This document shows, piece after piece, positions 9,977-19,015 of a DNA stretch of 44,104 nucleotides. The position numbers and the translations under genes are program-made. The stretch comes from Paulinella micropora. Lineage: Eukaryota; Cercozoa; Imbricatea; Euglyphida. The stretch is from contig BJOX01000374.1 in assembly GCA_009731375.1 (NCBI GenBank), forward strand, positions 467,443-511,546. Direction: 5' to 3'. How positions within the stretch are numbered: position 1 is the stretch's first letter; each line of letters opens with the position of its first letter. The notes beneath the pieces are model-generated. The model did not search any database and had not been told where the DNA came from. It worked only from the letters and a program-made list of their open reading frames with translations.

Positions 9977-11153
9977 ACATTCCTTTTGACTTGGCACAAG
10001 GCGCAATCCCTCACAAAATTTGGGACGTCCTCGAACAGTCTACCTTAGACTTAACTTTGGTTGGAGGTCCTCCACCAGGTAAAGGAGTCCGCGCGCGTAA
10101 ACGGCGTCTATAGTAAGTATTTTTTTTCTCTAGAAGTATTGTGGACCTGATCGATTGCGAACATAGCATTGATCCAATATCGTCCCGACAACCTTACTTA
10201 GATATTAAAGCTACTACAGCATTCATTCTTCTAGAGATTAACAAGACACAGCTGACAAAAAATAGGCATTCTATTCTCTTGCTTCGGCAGAGACAGACGA
10301 GACGGCCACGAAACAGCACCGTTACGGGATCGCTATTTGAGTGAGCGATGGTGTTTCCTGGATACGACCCGCATTAGTACCAGAATGATGATCTCATTAA
10401 AGACTCTACAGTCTAATCAAGAACTGATATATTTTAATAACATGAACTGCTACACCGGATTCCATCGATCTCTACTTGTATCGGCATATCGCAAGGTTAG
10501 GGCGCACTCAACCCAACTTCGGATATAGTCGTCAGACTTGATCACCTGACACTATATTAAATGATACCGATTTATACAAGGGTATGTCTTCACAAAAAGT
10601 AAATGTATTTATGGAAACCGACGACCGGTTATTACATATATATGGAAATGGCGACATTACATTATTACTCAACCATAAAACATTATACTTGGACATACTG
10701 CACAAATATCTTATCGACAGAAGAAAGAGGAAGATTTTAATATAGATACTGAATGTGCTAGAGTATATATACGATTGGTACCGGGGCAAGTATCATTGTT
10801 GTTTTATCACGGCTAATTCGTGGGTTGATGTATCTTCATACATAACTCTAAACGAATCTTAGTCAGAAAAGAAATCAGTTCACAGCGTATTTTGTCGGAA
10901 ACGAAGTTCCGCCATAAAAAACTGGGAGGGGGTACTGTGGACATCACCCCCCGAATTATCCGGTAAAAAACTTATTTATAGATTTCGTCTGGCCGGACAC
11001 GTCTGAAATGCCAATTTGATCCTGGTCTTTTGGCGGCTTTTTGTCTTTGCGTCACTGAGCTAATATAACGAGACATCATTCTCTTTTTTGAGGACTGTGT
11101 TTGGTTATATTACCGACTTACTCTTCCATTGAGCTATCGTTGGGAATAGTACA
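9972..11153 (+). mobile_element. 3' end of retroelement copy 1 (pol end, tail, 3' LTR), displaced by inversion
   Basis: 9972-10113 encodes the last residues of pol (LDIPFDLAQGAIPHKIWD to a TAG at 10111-10113), closely related to the C-terminus of the intact copy 2 pol. 10114-10935 is an untranslated tail of about 820 bases without a convincing gene. A polypurine tract (GGGAGGGGG, about 10924-10932) and the 218-bp LTR follow. It continues exactly where the copy 1 pol stops at 22712, but on the other strand. Confidence 0.8.
10936..11153 (+). repeat. 3' LTR of copy 1 (218 bp)
   Basis: TGTGGACATCACC...GGAATAGTACA. It is the same length as the LTR at 31663-31880 (opposite strand), and I see only two differences between them. 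It is followed by TCTTTAG; the other LTR is preceded, in element orientation, by ATCTT. The four bases TCTT are therefore the target duplication. Confidence 0.85.
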
Positions 11154-11369
11154 TCTTTAGATTAATATATATAAATTTAACTCATTTCACCATATTTCGC
11201 TCTCCTATTAATCAACAAAAACGAGCAAAACTAGAAAATCACACTTTTTTGCAAACTATTAATACTAAGATTCCTTATCCCCTTTTCTTATTTTTGTCGG
11301 TGTGCTGAGCCCCCTTATCTTTTTCCAAAAAAAAAATGTGCTCTGTATTGAAAGTTGGTAAATAAAAGA
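11154..11369 (+). repeat. Polinton right terminal inverted repeat
   Basis: 11251-11369 matches 572-694. The outer 97 bases (11154-11250) have no partner in the window because the left TIR is cut at this point. The retroelement LTR abuts at 11153, so copy 1 inserted into or next to this TIR. The exact Polinton terminus is not identifiable. Confidence 0.55.
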
Positions 11370-11388
11370 TTTAAAAAAAATAAAAACA

Positions 11389-11483
11389 CACGAGGAACCC
11401 TCGTTCAATCGAGTGGGAATTGAACCCGCGACACAGAAAACCAAGTGTGAGCACCCTTCCCATTCATCTACGTGAGCCTCGTG
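11389..11483 (-). tRNA. tRNA-like sequence, probably not a functional tRNA
   Basis: On the - strand CACGAGG (11483-11477) pairs perfectly with CCTCGTG (11395-11389) like an acceptor stem. GGGTTCAATTCCC matches the Pol III B-box/T-arm consensus. A D-arm-like CAC...GTG with AGATGAATGGGAA between is also present. The anticodon arm does not fold cleanly, with a loop of about 10 bases. There are about 17 extra bases, including a small CTCG...CGAG hairpin, between T-arm and acceptor. No anticodon is assigned. It lies 20 bases inside the right TIR. It could be a decayed tRNA gene, a tRNA-derived repeat, or a structure mimicking one. Confidence 0.3.
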
Positions 11484-11637
11484 TAATACTTTCGCAACAA
11501 GCACACTCATAAAAATATACACATTCGACTTTAGAGAACATCTGGAAAAAAGGTGAAGTAGGAACAACAAATGAAAAAGGAAAAAATTAATTATCAGCAT
11601 TCACTGCCTAAACCTCAAACCCTGCGACACCACGGCA

Positions 11638-11679
11638 TCTGGTTGTCGCAGTGTCGCAGTATCGCAGTAGAACCAGATG
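11638..11679 (+). promoter_or_regulatory. Inverted repeat enclosing three GTCGCAGT-type repeats at a start codon
   Basis: ATCTGGTT and AACCAGAT form a perfect 8-base inverted repeat. Between them is a tandem of GTCGCAGT, GTCGCAGT and ATCGCAGT. The right arm contains the ATG at 11677. CTGCGAC, complementary to the repeats, occurs just upstream (about 11620), giving an alternative pairing. This looks like an operator or an RNA switch structure, but no function is known. Confidence 0.4.
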
Positions 11680-12178
11680 AGCGAGGGGTTGATTGCCAGA
11701 GGCGATAAAACGGAGGAGGATTGGGTGGAGGATTTTCTGGTTCAAAAGATTGGAAAATACCGATTGAAGAAGTATAAGATTATATCTGAGGAGCGAATTA
11801 ATAAGAGCATTAAGGAGATAAAATTATTAGTTGAAAAAAAAACGACCAGACGAAATAAAGCTTAGAGCAATAAACAGAGTTTTGGGAATGCTTGATGAGG
11901 AAAGCAACAATGTGGAGGAGGATGGACAATATGATAGGAATAGAAAGAAGGAGTTAAGGAGGATTGAAAAGGAGAGGAAAATGTTCAATGTGTGGAAGAA
12001 GGATAATAGAAACGAATTTACCAAAGTAGTCCAAGATAGGATACTTGATGGAATAGAAAGCGAGGGTCTCTCTTTCAACCAATCTTATATTAGATATAGT
12101 GAAGACCACTTCCCCGAACTCACTAATGTAAAGAATGAAAATGGTGGGAATATGTATCGATGTATGAGGAATGATTAA
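11677..12178 (+). pseudogene. Unknown charged protein, one frameshift in an A-run
   Basis: ATG 11677 opens a 62-codon frame rich in Lys/Glu (EDWVEDFLVQKIGKYRLKKY). The next frame (11831-12178) continues the same character to RNDQ-like charged sequence and a TAA at 12176-12178. The join is at a run of nine A (about 11833-11841), a likely slippage or sequencing-error site. The combined product would be about 165 residues, mostly helical, with KELRRIEKERKMFNVWKK in the middle and HFPELTNVKNENGG near the end. No family recognised. In the restored order it is one of the outermost genes at the integrase end of the Polinton. Confidence 0.45.
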
Positions 12179-12343
12179 GTGGTCTTGTTTGTGTTGTGTG
12201 GTGCCTACCTACCAGCTCACCTCTCCTCAATCAACATGGCACACACTCACATAAGACAATATAATTATTTTTTATTAGTAAAAAAAAGCACTGGAGAGGG
12301 ATACAAATCATTAGAATACATTGATTAGAACAGCTTTCAGGCA

Positions 12344-12385
12344 CTACCCACACATGTGTTTTGTGCTTTTTTGATGTGTGGGTAG
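12344..12385 (+). promoter_or_regulatory. Perfect 12-bp inverted repeat before the 12389 gene
   Basis: CTACCCACACAT (12344-12355) and ATGTGTGGGTAG (12374-12385) are exact reverse complements with an 18-base loop. The ATG at 12389 follows after three bases. It is the second start-proximal hairpin in this region, after 11638-11679. The preceding gap (12179-12343) holds no gene that I can see. Confidence 0.5.
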
Positions 12386-12388
12386 ACA

Positions 12389-12845
12389 ATGCCCCCGAAG
12401 GAGAAGACCACCGCCACCGAAGCCGAGACCTCCGACTCAGCCCCTGCTACTGCCGGCGAGCCAACCCTTGCAGTAGCACCAGCCAGCCACAGCTACCACC
12501 ACAGCCCCAGATAGTGAAGCAGAGAAGGATGGTAAAGCTGAAGCGAAAAGCCCTTTGGCAGGCTTCGGAAAGAAAAAAGGAAAATGTCAAGCTAAGCCTG
12601 TGGAGTCTGGTAAAGTGTATGTGGTATTCATTGCCGACGCAAATACTCCAAACAAGATATTTACAGAAGCAAAAGATTGAAGAATGGAAGCTATTTTTAT
12701 GGTAACATCAGGGGAAGACGATATTCCTTATGTCACTGTTGATAAAGATGCAGCAAGAGTTTTTAGGTCGTGGTCTGCTGCGAAGGGATACTACATCAAG
12801 GGTAAAGTTCCTCAGTACATCAAATATGGTGAGATAGTCAACTAA
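12389..12845 (+). pseudogene. Unknown protein with Ala/Thr-rich N-terminus, frameshifted
   Basis: ATG 12389 starts PPKEKTTATEAETSDSAPAT. The frame shifts near 12500 into SEAEKDGKAEAKSPLAGFGK and VYVVFIADANTPNKIFTEAK, meets a TGA near 12680, and resumes as MVTSGEDDIPYVTVDKDAAR to a TAA at 12843-12845. The N-terminus is low-complexity, GC-rich and probably disordered. The C-terminal 80 residues look folded. The base composition of the first 100 codons differs from neighbouring Polinton genes. I do not recognise it. It converges on the integrase gene, with a hairpin at the stop. Confidence 0.4.
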
Positions 12846-12863
12846 TACTACAAGTCTAGTATT
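12844..12863 (+). terminator. Hairpin at the end of the 12389 gene
   Basis: AATACTA (12844-12850) and TAGTATT (12857-12863) form a perfect 7-bp stem with a 6-base loop that overlaps the stop codon. It is a simpler structure than the composite elements but in the same position relative to a gene end. Confidence 0.4.
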
Positions 12864-12920
12864 TCCTTCTTCTTTCGGACTCTATCGCTCGTTCTTATGT
12901 TTGAGGAGTCAATTTGTTCT

Positions 12921-13831
12921 CTATTCAGTAAATGCTTTGTTTGTTTTTCTTTTGTTCATTTTTTTTAATTCTTTATTAATATCCGGTTCGTCTTTTGTGT
13001 TGTCGTCTTCTTTGTCTGCCTCGGTCTTTAATAAGTGCCTTGGTGGCACGACTTCATCATTCGTTAATGTAATCCGGTAGCCCCTACGGCCTTTTACTTT
13101 ATATATTTGTTTGCTCCGAGTCTTACCGCCCTTTTCTAATATGTGATTTTTGTTAAGTTTTCTTACCTTGTCTCCTTCTTTGAAATCAAATAAATTACTA
13201 TCTACATAATGTTCTTGCTTGTTAGTATCAGTGCCATTAAATACTTCAAGTGATGAGGCCTTAATAGTTGAGTGCTTCTTTTTGTTGTAATAATAAACAA
13301 CATCTTCAATGTAATTTATCCAATCAAAGTTGCCATGATAAGACCATATAATATGGAGTTGTTCTCGTAGAGTTCTTACAAATCTATCAACAATACCTAA
13401 TGAATTATGGTCTCCCACTTCAACCTTAAAATGATTAATACCATTATTATCCATCCATTCTCCAACCGCACCCTTAACTTCACCACCGCTGTCCGAGATA
13501 AATGCCTTGGGCTTTGGTAGTTTTTTAAGTGCTTCTAAGACCGTAGTTGAAAACTTATTTTTTAACGGGACTGCATAAGCATACCGACTATGAATATCAA
13601 TCCAAATCAAAGCAAAATTATAATTTTTATTTTTGTTGCGACTTTTGTCATATCCATTAAATCAATATTTACCATATCTAAAACTTTATCTGCCCATATT
13701 GTTGTGCCCCTTGTTCTGGGCTTTGTCTGCCGAAATATTTCCTGTGCTGTATCCTTTTTTTGTTCCTCATCCGTTTTGTCTGAGTCAGGATTTTGTTGAT
13801 TAATATTAGCAGTTGTATGTTTGTTATCCAT
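12921..13831 (-). pseudogene. Retroviral-type (rve) integrase of the Polinton, one frameshift
   Basis: Starts at ATG 13829-13831. An N-terminal part (about 75 aa) ends near DMVNIDLMDM, which holds the first catalytic Asp. One frameshift near 13608 leads into the main frame, IWIDIHSRYAYAVPLKNK, with the second Asp in FISDSGGE. The third acidic position lies in the segment HNSLGIVDRFVRTLRE, where an Asp stands in place of the Glu of textbook DDE enzymes. The C-terminus (GDKVRKLNKNH to PPRHLLKTE) resembles the small barrel or chromo-like tail of Polinton integrases. The enzyme would insert element DNA into the host genome. Together with the polymerase it identifies the element as a Polinton. Confidence 0.8.
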
Positions 13832-13986
13832 GATATTTTAGAATTGCGCTTCGTGCTTTGCACTCTCGCTTATTCTAAAACATCGTTTTTTTATTTCATT
13901 TTAAATTAATATCACCTCCATACGATGTTCATCAACAAACGAGAAATGTGGCGATTAGCCAGATAGAAGTGAAGTTGATGAATATC
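13832..13986. terminator. Composite double-hairpin element E2
   Basis: First hairpin: GATATTTTAGAAT (13832-13844) with ATTCTAAAACATC (13872-13884). Second: GATGTTCATCAAC (13924-13936) with GTTGATGAATATC (13974-13986). The loops carry nested hairpins GTGC-TTT-GCAC (as read on +) and TGGC-GATTA-GCCA. It lies between the end of the - gene at 13996 and the start of the integrase, and overlaps the integrase ATG region. The inner TGGC/GCCA differs from the CTGTC/GACAG of E1 and E3 but still pairs. Confidence 0.6.
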
Positions 13987-13995
13987 ATTAGAATT

Positions 13996-14517
13996 TCAAA
14001 AATATATTTTCTGCTTCCTTACTTTTTTCTTTACTCTTTGGTGTATTGTTATATACATTGACTGATATTTTTTCACTTCGTTTTTTGCCACCTCGCTGTT
14101 TTCCTCCTGTTGTTTCATAATCTTCGCTTTCTTCACCCTCACTTTTTTCTTCTTCTTCTTCACTTTCATTCTCTTGCTTCTTGCCATGGGTGGTGGTGCT
14201 TTCTTTGCGGTTTTCTTCTTAGGCTTTTTAGCATTCTTTTTTATCTTTCTAAGCATATGATTTGCAATAACCTCAGACATATCAATTCCGCTGTCGCTGT
14301 CGCTTTCGTCTTCTACGATTTCGGGTTTTGCCAGTATTTCCTTAGCAACACTTAACTCAGCATCAGTTTCAATTATTTCGTCTATGGTCTTATCTTTCAG
14401 TTCCCCCTTCTTGCGGAGCCGTTCGCGAGCCCATTCGTCCTTTCGCCGTTCAGCATTTTCTCTATTTGCTTGAACAGCCTTCTTCCAATTTTCCTTTGAT
14501 GCTTCCTTTGACTGCAT
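13996..14517 (-). CDS. Highly basic, lysine-rich protein (173 aa)
   Basis: Open frame from ATG 14517 to TGA 13996. Residues 1-45 are a charged helix (KEASKENWKKAVQANRENAE). An acidic patch EDESDSDSGID follows near residue 75. Then come long Lys-rich runs with APPP and multiple KK/KKKK stretches (about residues 90-135). This composition suggests nucleic-acid binding, possibly as a virion core protein, but no domain is recognised. It is divergent from the fibre gene, with a shared 130-base upstream region, and its end abuts hairpin element E2. Confidence 0.55.
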   Translation of the reverse strand: MQSKEASKENWKKAVQANRENAERRKDEWARERLRKKGELKDKTIDEIIETDAELSVAKEILAKPEIVEDESDSDSGIDMSEVIANHMLRKIKKNAKKPKKKTAKKAPPPMARSKRMKVKKKKKKVRVKKAKIMKQQEENSEVAKNEVKKYQSMYITIHQRVKKKVRKQKIYF

Positions 14518-14578
14518 AATTTAGATAGCTTTAAATCTTTGTTACTATAATTTAACAAAAATAAAATTAAATATTTAA

Positions 14579-14650
14579 TTGAAACTTTTTAGAAAAAGTT
14601 TCACAAAAAAAGATTTTGCTCAAAGATTTTGAAAAATCTTTGTATATAAT
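14579..14650 (+). promoter_or_regulatory. Divergent promoter region with two inverted repeats and TATA
   Basis: GAAACTTTTT-AG-AAAAAGTTTC (about 14581-14602) is a perfect 10-bp inverted repeat. AAAGATTTT-GA-AAAATCTTT (about 14624-14643) is a perfect 9-bp one and runs directly into GTATATAAT and the ATG at 14651. The second part is the same arrangement as before the gene at 5511. The region lies between divergent genes at 14517 (-) and 14651 (+). Confidence 0.5.
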
Positions 14651-17600
14651 ATGTCGCAATAGAAATCCTTACTCGGCCTTAATGAGTTGGCCGTCGATAG
14701 TCTAGATATAAAAAATTTAGACCTAACCAATACCAACATAGTTGGGCTTAATACAGACAGAGTGCCAGAAGATGCCGACCCTATAAACCTTTACTATACT
14801 GACGGGCGATTTGATACACGACTGGCTTTAAAATCAACAACAGACCTAAAAGAAGGTCTTAATTATTATTGGACTGATAACCGCTTTGATGGTCGGCTCG
14901 CTTTAAAATCAACGACAGACCTAAAAGAAGGACTTAATTATTATTGGACTGATAACCGCTTTGACACACGTCTTGCTTTAAAATCAACATCAGACATCAA
15001 AGAGGGAAAAAATTTATACTATACAGAGCAACGAGTGATGGACAATGTCGAAGTCAAAGCCTCTACTCAACACCGCTCTAATACTTCCAATCCGCAGCAA
15101 ACCAGTTTATACAATTTGATAGACACAAACATATCCGCACCATTGGTCGGTCAATACTTAACATATAATGATGTAGATGGTAAGTGGAGGAATACCGCCC
15201 TCGGTTCAATTGATACACTTTCAGATGTAGTCATAACCGCACCAATACCACTAATAGTTATCTCACATATAATTCAATAAACTGGGTAAATAAAACATTT
15301 CCGATAAATGTTGATGAAGTCGGCAATATTAATATGGGAGGGAATTTGAATATAACAGGAGTTAATTTACTAAATACCAAAGATGTTGATGAATGGATAT
15401 TTGAGCATAATGATAATAATGATAAAGTGTCAGCAGGTGGAAGTATAGCTATAGACTCACATAGCGATGTGTTAATAACGGGCACACCAGCCGATAATCA
15501 ACTGCTTATTTGTAGCACGGGGCAATGGAGAAACACTACATCACCCTTTCTGAGATTAGACGGCACTGCCAGTATGACGGGAGGACTAAATATGGGTGGT
15601 TATGCTATTTCAGGGGCTTCTACATATAATGGAATTAATCTCACTACTCTTGCAGTTGATGGTTCTGTGGTTGCACTAACAGGAGACCAAACCATAGGAG
15701 GAATTAAAACATTTAGCAGTATAATAAATGCGAGTGCGGGGATTGATATGAAAAGCCAAAGCATAACAAATGTTAATCTTGCTGATGGTGTGGATGTTTC
15801 TGTCCTTGATACTTCGGTGGTTAAACTAACAGGAGACCAAACCATAGCGGGAAATAAAAAATTTACATCAACTTTAGAAGTAAGTGGTTCATCCAATCCT
15901 ACTACTTTTGATGGTATTGGCATAGCCTTTGATACAAAAATAGGAATGATTGCAGCACAAAAAGCAGCAACAGCGACTTGGTATCCGATACAAATAACTG
16001 GTTCATATGTAGAGTTATATTCAGGTAATAATGTAATCGCGACCGCATCTGGCACAACATTAAGTTTAAACAACAACAAATTACAAACTTAGCCGATCCT
16101 TCCGCTTCAACAGATGGAGCAAATAAAAGTTATGTTGATACAAAAGACGGGCAAAATGTGAAACTAACAGGAAACCAAACCATAGCAGGAATTAAGACAT
16201 ATAGCAGTGGTGTTGAAATAACCGGAAATTCAATAAATTCGACAACAAAGGGCACATTCATCGTTTTTAATTCTACCAGTAATATCGGGTCAATGCTGGT
16301 TTGGATATGAAAGCAAATACGTATTACAACTTGAAATTTCAGCAAAAAAAAATTATTATAGATGGGACGATTGTTTCGTGGTTTAATGCTACTGGCTTAG
16401 ATTGTAATAGTAGTCGGATTGTTAATCTAGGAGCACCACAAAATGCAAATGAAGCGGTAAATAGACAATATCTGGATGACAATTGTGTGAAACTAACAAC
16501 AGACCAAACAATAACAGGAAGTAAAACATTCAATGGGGCGAGCACTGTGATAAAATATCTAACTCTAACACAAACCGCTGATTTTAATAATCAAGTTATC
16601 ATTAATGGTGGAAATATAACATATAATGGGGCTCGGATATTAAACCAAAATGGAGGAGATATATTCTTTTCACAGACATCAGGTGATTATCAATATTTCT
16701 TATTTACTCTAAATACTGCTACAAGTGGAACCGCGAACCAAAGAGGTTATGTATTCACGAATGTAGCATTTGATGTAAAAGGAGCAGGTCTTTATATTTC
16801 AAAACTTTGGATAATAAAAGTGCTTCGTCTGACATTGTCCGTTTTAACAATGCTGGTGGTATGCGGTTTTATGGGGAATTAGATATGAACTCAAACAACA
16901 TAACAAGTGCTGGAACAATAACGGGAACATCAATCACTTCAACTGCTGGCATAACTACAACAACATTAACAACGAGTGATAAAATAACAACAGCACTAGG
17001 CAAACCGATAATCGTAGGCAGAACAACGAAAGGAGTAGGAGCAACTGGTGGCTTAGAATTATATGGAACAGAAGGAAATGCGAATGAACCACGTATTCAA
17101 GCATTTGTTCATACATCAGTTTATCCCACATTGCAATTATTGAATTATAGTCAGGACAATATTGCTTTAAGTTTTGATAGTTATCGGGAGGGTGGTGGCT
17201 GGAAATCAAGTGACCCGGGCTCAAACTTTCAAATATACAAAATGAGTGATAAACTTGCTTTTAACTACAAATCCGGAGTATCACTTGGAGGAGTCATAGC
17301 ATTTAGCGAGGCGATGAACATAAGCAATACGGGGGCAATAACCGCAAATGCAGGCATATCTGTTGTTAATAGTACGGCAGATATAAGAGGAGAAGCAAGA
17401 AGTGGGTCTCACGCTACACCAGTCGGATTATATGTCACAGCCAATCTTGGAGCATCTTCTGCAGGTGTTGAATTCAGACACAGCAACGGGACACAGGGAG
17501 TTGGTTTTGGTTATAATTCAAAAAATGCTACGGGAAGCAATACCAATCAAGACTTAAATTTTTAGGGGAAGTGGAGTTATCTATGCTCAGAGTGCTATAA

Positions 17601-18195
17601 GTTGTTCTTCAACATCAACTCTTCCTACAACATCCAGCGGTTCTTTAACAATAAGACAAAGACCAAGTTCTACTAATGACCCACAAATATTTTTGAAATC
17701 GGGAGGATATTCAAATTATGGTATACTTGTTTCTACAACTGGTTTGCTTCATGCTTGGACTACTTCAAACTCTACAGGCGAGCCTTCTGGTAGTTCTAAT
17801 TATGTTCCGCTTAACGGAGCTTGGACAAACTCATCGGACAGGCGATTAAAATCAGATATTAAAACATTAGAATGTGGTGAATGCTGTGAGAAATTAATGA
17901 AAATAAATTTTTGTTCATATTATTTGAAAACGGACAAAAAGAAAGAAAAAAAGAACCACGGATTTATTGCCGACGAGGTCAAAAAAATATTTCCTGATTT
18001 TGTATCTGAAAGCGGAATAAAAGCAGACGATGGAGATGGCTACCTTGAAGGCATAACATATACAGATTTATACCAATATTAGTCAGTGCTTTTCAACACA
18101 TGGCGGAAAAGGTGATTAAAATAGAAAAAGAAAATAAACTTTTACTTAATATATTACAAGACCAAGCAAATCAATTGGCAGAAAGTTTTACCTAA
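14651..18195 (+). pseudogene. Tail-fibre-like protein with C-terminal peptidase S74 chaperone, broken
   Basis: The frame starts at ATG 14651 but has TAG as codon 4, then stays open. Domain order: N-terminal tandem repeats of about 27 residues (RFDTRLALKSTTDLKEG, four degenerate copies, 14800-15050). A long beta-rich shaft follows with repeated LTGDQTIxGxKxF units (about 15676, 15826, 16158, 16488). At the end is an S74 intramolecular chaperone beginning SSDRRLKSDIKTLE (about 17830), with the Ser and Lys five positions apart as in the self-cleaving endosialidase-type domain. The frame shifts near 15260, 16085, 16290, 16800, 17564 and 18080. The intact protein would be about 1,150 residues and trimeric, for attachment to a host surface (family knowledge). 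Such fibres are common in phages and large viruses. The stop overlaps the next ATG (TAATG). Confidence 0.7.
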
Positions 18196-18533
18196 TGTCT
18201 AATAATACAACTAGACTTCACAGACCACCGCCTATTATGGATATGGATGGCGAACTAACTCCCGAATTAAAGTCTCGTGTTCTTGAAGTAGAACTAAAGA
18301 CTGAAGAAAAAAAAGTAGAACACGAATTGGAAGATAACTGGAATTGTTGTTGTATAAAAAATAGGCCAACCGACAGCAGACTTATTAAATACTTATTTCA
18401 AATGGGTATCATCATAGCCATTATAACCCTTTGTATCGTTAGGCTATCTGAAAAGAACTTGCCGTGCGAGGTTCCTAATACTTATGTCGGAATTTTAACA
18501 CGGCATTTGCCTTCCATCGCCTTCTTCAAGTAA
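18195..18533 (+). CDS. Small single-pass membrane protein (112 aa)
   Basis: Begins at the TAATG overlap with the fibre gene, so it is probably co-expressed. Residues 1-60 are charged, with CCC near residue 51. Residues about 68-87 (LFQMGIIIAIITLCIVRL) are a membrane segment, followed by CEVPNTYVGIL. From memory, similar small proteins with a membrane segment followed by C...Y..L occur in Polinton-like and larger DNA viruses. This is a resemblance, not a firm assignment. The last residues (HLPSIAFFK) may come from a shifted frame. The stop abuts hairpin element E3. Confidence 0.5.
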   Translation: MSNNTTRLHRPPPIMDMDGELTPELKSRVLEVELKTEEKKVEHELEDNWNCCCIKNRPTDSRLIKYLFQMGIIIAIITLCIVRLSEKNLPCEVPNTYVGILTRHLPSIAFFK

Positions 18534-18538
18534 GAAGT

Positions 18539-18687
18539 GATATTTATCAACTACACTTTCATTCGCTTCGCTCATTCTCGTTTGTTGATAAACATCGTCT
18601 CCCATTTTTTTTTTTTGTCTGTTTACGATGTTTGAGAATAAACGAGAAATCTGTCGAAGACAGATAGAAGTGAAATTCTCAAATATC
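18539..18687. terminator. Composite double-hairpin element E3, convergent gene ends
   Basis: First hairpin: GATATTTATCAAC (18539-18551) with GTTGATAAACATC (18584-18596). Second: GATGTTTGAGAAT (18627-18639) with ATTCTCAAATATC (18675-18687). The second loop is identical to that of E1, with ATCTGTC-GAA-GACAGAT, but the stem arm is GAGAAT instead of GACAAT and its partner changed to match. The stop of the - gene at 18679 is inside the stem. Confidence 0.65.
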
Positions 18688-18939
18688 ACATTCGTATAAA
18701 TGTATTTTATACCAAGAAGTATCACCAGCACAGATTAAAGGCACTGCCTCATCAAAACTAATACACCAATTATTGAAAGGTTTATACACACATTTAAATT
18801 TAGTTTCAATACCTTGCTTTATACAATAAGCACAACTCTCATTCTTTGTTTCGCTTACCCGTGAGTAAAAGTCGCAGGCAGTCCGCGAAAATATTTTTGT
18901 TATTAAAAAGTTTATCATTAGTAATATAATCATATCTAC
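18679..18939 (-). CDS. Small Cys-rich protein with N-terminal membrane segment (86 aa)
   Basis: The first ATG in frame is at 18939; upstream codons are open but lack ATG. It starts MIILLMINFLITKIF, a signal peptide or membrane anchor, and continues with seven Cys residues (CDFY, CAYC, CVYK, CISF, CAGD, CDI), suggesting a disulphide-bonded outer domain. It converges on the membrane protein gene at 18195, with E3 between, and diverges from the gene at 19016. No family recognised. Confidence 0.45.
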   Translation of the reverse strand, partial: VDMIILLMINFLITKIFSRTACDFYSRVSETKNESCAYCIKQGIETKFKCVYKPFNNWCISFDEAVPLICAGDTSWYKIHLYECDI

Positions 18940-19015
18940 TGAATATAAATACCAAAAGATTATTTTTCTAAGCAATGATTTTGTGGGAAGCAAAATATTT
19001 AATAAAAATATTCAA

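Noticed and set aside
10141-10528. Small + strand frames in the copy 1 tail
   Set aside because: They are broken, lack recognisable features and lie in the untranslated tail between pol stop and polypurine tract.
18940-18993. Upstream extension of the 18679-18939 gene to 18993
   Set aside because: No ATG in that part; the first in-frame ATG is at 18939 and gives a proper hydrophobic N-terminus.
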